Positions 57,901-64,000 of a stretch of 64,000 nucleotides of DNA are shown in pieces. Origin of the DNA: Luidia sarsii (Eukaryota; Echinodermata; Asteroidea; Paxillosida; Luidiidae); assembly GCA_949987565.1 (NCBI GenBank), contig OX465110.1, positions 20,789,773 to 20,853,772 of the forward strand, read 5' to 3'. The position numbers and the translations under genes were made by a program. Below the pieces are notes generated by a model. It searched no databases. It saw nothing but the letters and a program-made list of their open reading frames with translations, and was not told the DNA's origin. Each line of letters opens with the position of its first letter. Within the stretch, counting starts at the first letter, position 1.

Positions 57901-59887
57901 TTTTGTGGGTGTTTGGTTGGATGGCTGGGTGTGTGGGGGTGGGTGGGTGGGTTTTTGTGGGTGTTTGGTTAGATGGCTGGGTGTGCGTGGGTGGGTGGGT
58001 TTTTGTGGGTGTTTGGTTAGATGGCTGGGTGTGTGTGGGTGGGTGGGTTTTGTGGGTGTTTGGTTAGATGGCTGGGTGTGGGTGGGTGGGTGGGTTTTGT
58101 GGGTGTTTGGTTGGATGGCTGGGTGTGGGTGGGTTTTGAGGGGTGTTTGGTTGGATGGCTGGGTGTGTGTGGGTGGGTGGGTTTTGTGGGTGTTTTGTTG
58201 GATGGCTGGGTGTGTGTGGGTGGGTGGGTTTTTGTGGGTGTTTGGTTGGATGGCTGGGTTTTTGTGGGTGTTTGGTTGCATGGCTGGGTGTGTGGGGGTG
58301 GGTGGGTGGGTTTTTGTGGGTGTTTGGTTGGATGGCTGGGTGTGTGCGGGTGTTTGGTTGGATGGCTGGGTGTGTGGGGGTGGGTGGATGGGTTTTTGTG
58401 GGTGTTTGGTTGGATGGCTGGGTGTGTGGGGGTGGGTGGGTGGGTTTTGTGGGTGTTTGGTTGGATGGCTGGGTGTGTGGGGGTGGGTGGGTGGGTTTTG
58501 TGGGTGTTTGGTTGGATGGCTGGGTGTGTGTGGGTGGGTGGGTTTTTGTGGGTGTTTGGTTGGATGGCTGGGTGTGGGTGGGTGTTTGGTTGGATGGCTG
58601 GGTGTGTGGGGGTGGGTGGGTGGGTTTTGTGGGTGTTTGGTTGGATGGCTGTGTGTGTATATATGTGTTTGTGTGTGTGGTTGGACGTGGGATTGCTTGG
58701 ATTAGTTGGATGAATGAATTGATGATTTTCTGTTATTTTTTTCACAGATGTGCATTTGTGAATAAAAAGTTGGTTGTTAATGATGAGGTCTTCAATTTGA
58801 ATATCTGGGACACAGCAGGGCAGGAGAGGGTGCGTACATCAACCAAACCAAATCCACGCTTACAGCAGACTAGATGAAAAGCTAGCTTGAATAACAATCA
58901 ACATAAGCGCAAAGCACAGAGCTCTATAGATATTTGATATTAATGTTTGATTTATGGAGCTCTAGGGCGCAAATTAAAGTGACTGTTCTATTTTATATGG
59001 CGTATGAACACCATCCAAATATTACAGTAATACGTCCCCTCTTCTTTTTCTTCACAGTTCAGAGCCCTAGGACCGCTTCACTACCGAAGCACATCCGCAA
59101 TCATCCTCGTCTATGACGTCACTAATAGCGTACGTAAAACCATATATATCATGGTTTAACAAATAATGTCAATGACTTTAACAATTGCAATTCTCTTCGA
59201 CTGGTACAAATGAAATGCTGGTTTAATATTTTTGTCTCATTTCTTCTTGGCGCGAAGACAAGTTTCGAGTGTATTGACACAATGTGGGCGCCTGAGATAC
59301 GTGCGTGGGCCGATGAGGGCGTCCTTCTTGCGTTGGTGGGCAACAAACTTGACCTTTGTGACAGCCAAGGGCGGGCTGTTGCCATGGAAACGGCCAGGGC
59401 CTATGCCCATCGTCTGCAGGCGATCCACATGGAGACGAGCGCTAAGACGGGTCACAATGTGGAGGCGGTCTTCACTGAAGTCGGTAGGTTGCCATAGGGA
59501 TCAAGTACTTATTAACAAATTAATAAGTTTATATTCGAATTCAAAATAGGGCCCAAGTACAAAAAAACTATTGCAAACTGCTAACTGACTAAAGTAAAAT
59601 GACCTGTAATTCGTAAATCTCAAAAGTTAGAGGGCCTGACGATTCGATCCTAGCAGGACCTTTGCCTTTGAGAAAGGTCCTGCTACGACTGAATCGTCAG
59701 GCCCTCTAACTTTTGAGATTTATATCCGAAGATTTGTTGATTGTTCTTGTGTCTGAAAGTGCTCAGGTTGAGGAAGATGAGGAATGCCAGTGCAGAAAGG
59801 GATCGAGATGAGAATGTGATCACGTTACATTACAGCAGTGACGCAAACAAGGGCGAGCCTAAGCGACGATGTCAGTGTAGTATCTGA
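54956..59887 (+). CDS. Rab-family small GTPase B, 6 exons, with a minisatellite in intron 2
   Basis: Rab-family GTPase of 212 aa. Exons: 54956-55006, 55681-55760, 58748-58829, 59058-59129, 59258-59483, 59760-59887. Seen: P-loop GNTEVGKS (residues 17-24) across the first junction, TSTIG in switch I, WDTAGQERFRALGPLHYRS in switch II, AIILVYDVTN, LVGNKLDL and METSAKTG. The C-terminus is KRRCQCSI. The CxC-type cysteines are a plausible prenylation site, but two residues follow them. The FRALGPLHYR segment resembles Rab21/Rab22-type proteins. Glu at the fourth P-loop position (GNTEVGKS) is unusual; most Rabs have a small residue there. Exons 3 and 4 have the same lengths (82 and 72 nt) as in GTPase A. 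Intron 2 is about 3 kb, mostly tandem repeat. The acceptors of exons 5 and 6 were chosen by frame. Confidence 0.93.
55062..55212. mobile_element. Family P palindrome in Rab B intron 1
   Basis: AGGAGGGTCGGACGTTTCGA and AGCAGGACCTTTCTC face AGAAAGGTCCTGCTATAGAA and GTTATAGGCCCTCCT, then the tail with GTAATTGCAGTTTGCAAC. Confidence 0.7.
55960..58668 (+). repeat. 2.7-kb G-rich minisatellite in intron 2 of Rab GTPase B
   Basis: Tandem array of roughly 40-60-bp units built from TGGGTGTTTGGTTGGATGGC and TGGGTGGGTGGGTTTT blocks. Between 56164 and about 56865 a longer unit of 175 bp recurs (unit starts near 56164, 56339, 56515, 56690), a higher-order repeat. A similar long unit reappears near 57785. 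The plus strand is almost free of C and carries runs of GGG, so G-quadruplex formation in the pre-mRNA or coding strand is plausible. All three plus frames are open for hundreds of codons (GWMAGCV/WVGF-type peptides) only because the unit lacks stop triplets. It is spliced out between exons ending at 55760 and starting at 58748. The last units decay into TGTG/ATAT near 58.66 kb. Confidence 0.97.
59565..59722. mobile_element. Family P palindrome in Rab B intron 5
   Basis: The reverse tail (TTGCAAACTGCTAACTGACT) and TCTCAAAAGTTAGAGGGCC precede the hairpin AGCAGGACCTTTGCCTTTGA, followed by the mirror arm CAGGCCCTCTAACTTTTGAGA. It ends about 40 bp before the last exon. Confidence 0.75.
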
Positions 59888-62800
59888 TTACTCCTGCACT
59901 ATAGCTCATGAATCAGTCAGTCGTGCATCCCGTGACCCATGGCAATGATGTGAGTCCAAAGGTGAAAGTGTCTCAAATATGACTGGAAACAACATGGAAA
60001 CCATATTATCCGATTCTCTTTTCAAAGTATTTTCAAAACTTTACAACAAACTTTGAACTTCATTCAAGTCACAATTTCGGCATAAAAAAACAACTATCAA
60101 ATCTGAATCATGATCATGACAGTCAAATACATGTAGCTCAAAATGTCAGCTTAAAGTATTCCTGATAATTATTAGCACTCAAATTATCACCTTCTAAATC
60201 CTGCCACATTCAGCTGCCAGGTCCATGATTGACGCCTTAAAAATCTAACGTGACACGACAAGGACGGTGCACATTCACTGACTCTGGACGAATTAACCCT
60301 AAAATGATACAAAATAGGATTTCCATATCGATATAATTGGCAGGAAGTCTATAATGCAATCTATATCAAGATAAATTGAACTTGAACACAAATTGGCTCT
60401 TAATGAATTCCGACCGTCTTGCTAGCTATAGATAACCCCTTATTGTTCTTTTCATATGTTGTGCTTTGATGAGAAGTTCAAAGTTCATTGCGCATGACAT
60501 TAAGAAAGGGTTATGGAATGAGGGTCCGACATGTTTAATTACTGTAGTCAATATTCTCACTTTTTTACAGAAAATTATATCGTAAACTTCATGAATTTGA
60601 CGTCATGTTATGGAGTTTTAAAACATGTTTTTACTTTGAACTTTGACCAGTAACTGCAGATATGATGATTATTTTATTCAATGGAGTTTTTTCTCGCCAG
60701 GTCTTGTTCTGATCGAAATCGAAATCGAAATTTTGAAAATATGTGGTCCATCATGTTGTCATAAGGCATTCTTTTTACAACGTGATTTGTATTACTTTTA
60801 GTTGATTAAACCGTCTTAATCTGTAAATTCAACTTTCGAGTTTGGCCTCATCATTTGCCGCTCCTACTTTTGGGTTAAATAAGAGACCCTTATACAAAAA
60901 TAAAGATAAGGTTTGGGGAAAAAAATTAATATCATTTCTCTGGCTTGTCAAGCTCCTGCCTGTACATCATCCGACGTTGATGGCGCTGTTGCGATGCACC
61001 GCTAGATTTTATGCAAAGTCGAAGCCTGGAGTTATTCAATGGTCAAAGTGCGCAGAGGTCACACGCTATGTAAATAATGGCAGCACAGCGGAAAATGGGA
61101 TCCCGTCAAACTCTCTCAACTTCCTCTGGGAATTCCTACCTAGGAATATCCTTGCAAATTTGGAAAGTCACCTGATAATGATTGTTGCTTCCAATTTCGC
61201 TGTTTATGTGACATATTCGTACATGTTAATAACACCACGTACTGTTACGTACAGTACTTCAGACGACGAACCAGTCACTATAGCAGTCGATCAGAATCAT
61301 GGAGGTTGTAATGTTTTAACAGTAATTTTTCGAGCCGATTTTATTTGTTAAACTTACATTAAAGTAAATCCCATTTCTGTGTTTTTCCACTATACTGGAA
61401 GACTTGTGTACTGTACATGGACTCTTGGAAATATCACATTACATATAGTTCAGTACACGTGTCATCGACCTTCAATTTCACAAACTATATATCCATTATC
61501 TATCCACCTGTTTCCTGTTGCATATGTGGGCTGTAGGTGAGTGTACCGATGAGTGCGGTGTACACACGGAACTATAGACGCTGACAAAAGGCTTTAAATT
61601 GTATACAAGCTCAGTGCAGAGTAAACTGCAAAGCAGGATTGGGATTCGTTTGGCAACTAGCTAGGCCAGTGAATAGACTCTTGATGATGATTACACAACA
61701 GCGGACAAGACAGCGGACATGTCACTTCACGAACACAGCTACCGTGCGACAGTGACAGTGAACATATTATGTTGCCGTGTCGCTTGATAGAAGCTGGGTC
61801 AGTTTGTGACGGACGACACTGATCGAGACGTGCTGGAGGAAGCATATGACATAACACGCGCAGTCACCGTCACGATCGATACACGTTCTTCAGGTGCACA
61901 AGGTAAACATTTGCCTGAACGTCTACGGTCTAGCTCCATGACCGGCACAATTGTATCATGGAGGAAGGATCACTTCCTCCACTGGCACAACTCACCGGTG
62001 GTCAAATCGTATTATCGGAGCCTCCCTATAGTACGTAATACAATTGACGATTGCGATCGAATCTGCATGATCGTTTAATTGCCATTGCAGTAAAGGGGCT
62101 TGGTACGTCGTGATAATGACCCGGCCACAGAGGATGAGAACGGGATCTCATATCGTCTGATTGCATGGAGACTCCACACACGATCGACAACCAAAGGTCG
62201 CAAACAAATGCTCCGATGTTTCCATGGATTCCCGTTGTTGCCGTTGGCGCGATGACGTCATGTCCACGGCATGTAGTCCGCGTAATTTCAAAATTCAAGC
62301 TCTGGCGAAACTGACCGCCGCCCACTTTTAATTGTTCAGGATGGAATTGTAATTGACCTCCAAGTAAACAAAGCTGTTTCCGTATTTTGTGCGACCGTCT
62401 GCGATCATTGCCCGGTGCATAGAACCTGTGTGATGGTTTAGTCTAGCTAGCAGTCTGTTTAGCAAAAGAACAAGCACGCATCACACGGGCCTTTACCTTC
62501 AACTTTCCAAACCTATAATGAGAAATCTACTATAAATAATACTCCAGCCACTATAGGTCTGCAATGATGCAGTACTGTATTTACAAAGGGTAGTCAAGGG
62601 TCAGTTTGGTAAGTGTGTACACGGTCACGTACTCGCTCGTTCACAGACCGTTGGGTGATCGTACACATTGGGAATAATCTGGTATGTTCCACACGGATCA
62701 TGACTATACAGTAGGAGGTCCCTGTGCAGTTTGGCACGTAGACGGAGCCCTGTGACGTACACGTACTTGCTCCAGTAGACGGCTGTGTGTCACATGCACA

Positions 62801-62989
62801 TGAAGGCTGTGTGTTATCGTGTGACTGTACACATTCGGCGTGCGTGTCGCACGGTGTGCACAGCCCATACACCGGCTCGTCGTCCACGCTGTCGGCATGC
62901 TTGCTAGCGAGCTGTCTCGACCGGGTGAAGATCGCGGTAGAGACCGTGACTGCGGTCGAGTCCACGGCTCGCATCCAGGCTCGTCCAGT
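59888..62989. other. Intergenic plus 5' region of the PPP1R3 gene
   Basis: No mobile copies of the local families are visible. A 123-codon ATG frame at 60980-61351 shows no domain and is not called. The last 0.9 kb is GC-richer with many ACG/CGT, suiting a 5' UTR or promoter of the PP1 subunit gene. Confidence 0.5.
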
Positions 62990-63979
62990 ATGGCGGCCAT
63001 GGGTTTCACGAACAACGCTCCGTGGATGGAGGACGAAGACTCCGGGAACGGTAGCGCTTCTTCCTCGTCTGTCAGGAAAAAGAACGCGAGTAGGCCTCCA
63101 CCGATTGATATTCAGAAGGCTCGCGAGGTGGATCAAGACTTTCTTGAAGACGGAGTTATGGCGGGTGAGATGGAGGAGGAGGATGAGGGATGCGGTTCTA
63201 CATCCGTGGAATCTTCACCTTACGACCTGAGTCCGCCAATTTCTCCTCAGAGCATCGGCTCGCCGGCTTTAACCTCCCCTGCCAGCGTGGCCTCGTCTTC
63301 AGACACGACCGATGGAGGCATCTTGCGGAGGAAATCCTCCATTAAAGGGATGACCAAGACGCCCGAAACCCCCGGCGGGAAGTCGGTGCGATTCGCCGAC
63401 GCCTTGGGGCTGGATCTGGAGATAGTCCGAGACATCTTGGAGTCGGAATCTCCTCCCGATTACCCGTCCATGGCTGCAGCTGCCGCCGTGGCTGCTGGGA
63501 TCGTAGACGGATCAGCGAGTAGCCTACCGTCCACTCTACAACCCCGATACCTGTCCATGAACTTTGTCCAGCCGGGCGGCCAGCCCGACTTCCGCACCCG
63601 AGTCAACCAGTATAAAGTCTGCCTGGAGAACGCGATCCTGTCCGATTTCACGGTCTTGGGCACCATCAAAGTGCAGAACATCGCCTTCCACAAGAAAGTC
63701 AAGGTCAGATACTCGGCGGACGGTTGGAGGACCTTCGGGGACATCCCTGCTTCCTACGTGCAGAATTCTTGCGATGGTCCGACGGATAGATTCTCCTTCG
63801 GTCTTACAGCGCCCAGAGACATGGCGGTTGGAGAGAGGTTGGACTTCTGCGTCTGCTACACTGCAGGAAGCAAGGAGTACTGGGACAGCAACTACGGGAA
63901 GAACTACACCCTCATTTGCCACGCTCAGGGGGAAGTTTTTGGCTCGGAAAACTCCCTCCTGTGGACGCATTTCATGTGA
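62990..63979 (+). CDS. PPP1R3: Protein phosphatase 1 regulatory (glycogen-targeting) subunit 3 family, CBM21, single exon
   Basis: Targets PP1 catalytic subunit to glycogen so that glycogen synthase is dephosphorylated and activated. With the start at 62990 it is 329 aa. Seen in order: an acidic/Ser-rich N-terminus; a basic RRKSSIKG stretch; the PP1-docking RVxF-type motif KSVRFADALG (residues 131-140) followed by DLEIVRDI; a linker; and a CBM21 carbohydrate-binding domain from about residue 195 to 320, with ENAILSDFTVLGTIKVQN, VKVRYSADGWRTF and YWDSNYGKNY. The frame has no stop from 62840, and an upstream in-frame ATG lies at 62897. I prefer MAAMGF because the sequence before it is low-complexity and the second ATG (62999) has a good Kozak context. 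Which vertebrate paralogue (B, C, D or E) it matches cannot be told. The intronless CDS is usual for this family. Confidence 0.92.
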   Translation: MAAMGFTNNAPWMEDEDSGNGSASSSSVRKKNASRPPPIDIQKAREVDQDFLEDGVMAGEMEEEDEGCGSTSVESSPYDLSPPISPQSIGSPALTSPASVASSSDTTDGGILRRKSSIKGMTKTPETPGGKSVRFADALGLDLEIVRDILESESPPDYPSMAAAAAVAAGIVDGSASSLPSTLQPRYLSMNFVQPGGQPDFRTRVNQYKVCLENAILSDFTVLGTIKVQNIAFHKKVKVRYSADGWRTFGDIPASYVQNSCDGPTDRFSFGLTAPRDMAVGERLDFCVCYTAGSKEYWDSNYGKNYTLICHAQGEVFGSENSLLWTHFM

Positions 63980-64000
63980 GAAGACAGGATCCCCCTCTCC

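Noticed and set aside
55969..58877. Very long open frames (up to about 300 codons) rich in Gly, Trp, Val and Cys on the plus strand, and His/Pro/Thr-rich frames on the minus strand
   Set aside because: They come from the tandem repeat, which lacks stop triplets in every plus frame. The region lies between two well-supported Rab exons with good splice sites.
60842..61351. 169-codon plus-strand frame (ATG at 60980 leaves 123 codons)
   Set aside because: No recognisable domain or signal, no exon series, and codon composition like the flanking DNA. It may be chance; a transcript would be needed.

Overview
The window is animal nuclear DNA. Its genes have many introns with GT/AG borders, and it is full of SINE-like and foldback repeats. 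Seven protein-coding genes can be reconstructed from spliced reading frames. Gene content and the abundance of short TACATGTA-type palindromes suggest a marine invertebrate, possibly a deuterostome such as an echinoderm, hemichordate or cephalochordate. The sequence alone does not settle the species.

Layout. 1-9.76 kb has no convincing protein exon. It holds TTAA-flanked and foldback elements and a plausible promoter plus 5' leader exon near 4.2-4.39 kb for the next gene. 9.8-18.65 kb (+) is GTP-type phosphoenolpyruvate carboxykinase (8 coding exons, 622 aa). 18.65-23.08 kb is its 3' UTR and AT-rich spacer. 23.08-25.55 kb (-) is a class II aldolase/adducin-head enzyme with a likely mitochondrial presequence (5 exons, 282 aa). 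27.33-38.88 kb (-) is Integrator subunit 8 (22 exons, about 1028 aa). Divergently from it, 39.66-49.20 kb (+) is an FBXO15-like F-box protein (15 exons, about 530 aa). 50.65-54.09 kb (-) and 54.96-59.89 kb (+) are two divergent Rab GTPases whose five introns lie at the same positions. Intron 2 of the second Rab contains a 2.7-kb G-rich minisatellite. 62.99-63.98 kb (+) is a single-exon glycogen-targeting subunit of protein phosphatase 1 (RVxF motif plus CBM21).

The genes are housekeeping or metabolic loci and do not form a pathway cluster. PEPCK (gluconeogenesis) and the PP1 glycogen-targeting subunit (glycogen storage) are both carbohydrate-metabolism genes. Their co-location may be chance.

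The most unusual material is repetitive. (a) A tRNA-derived SINE-like family has a cloverleaf-capable tRNA-like core that does not sit at the element's 5' end. In four copies a 75-bp block containing only the A box is tandemly amplified. (b) A palindromic hairpin-GAAAC family repeatedly occurs as head-to-head inverted pairs. (c) A TTAA-flanked MITE family has one copy inserted inside a SINE copy. (d) There are several unrelated foldback elements. Exon borders are my own readings of splice sites. Each reconstructed CDS keeps frame and sums to a multiple of three, but none has been tested against transcripts.
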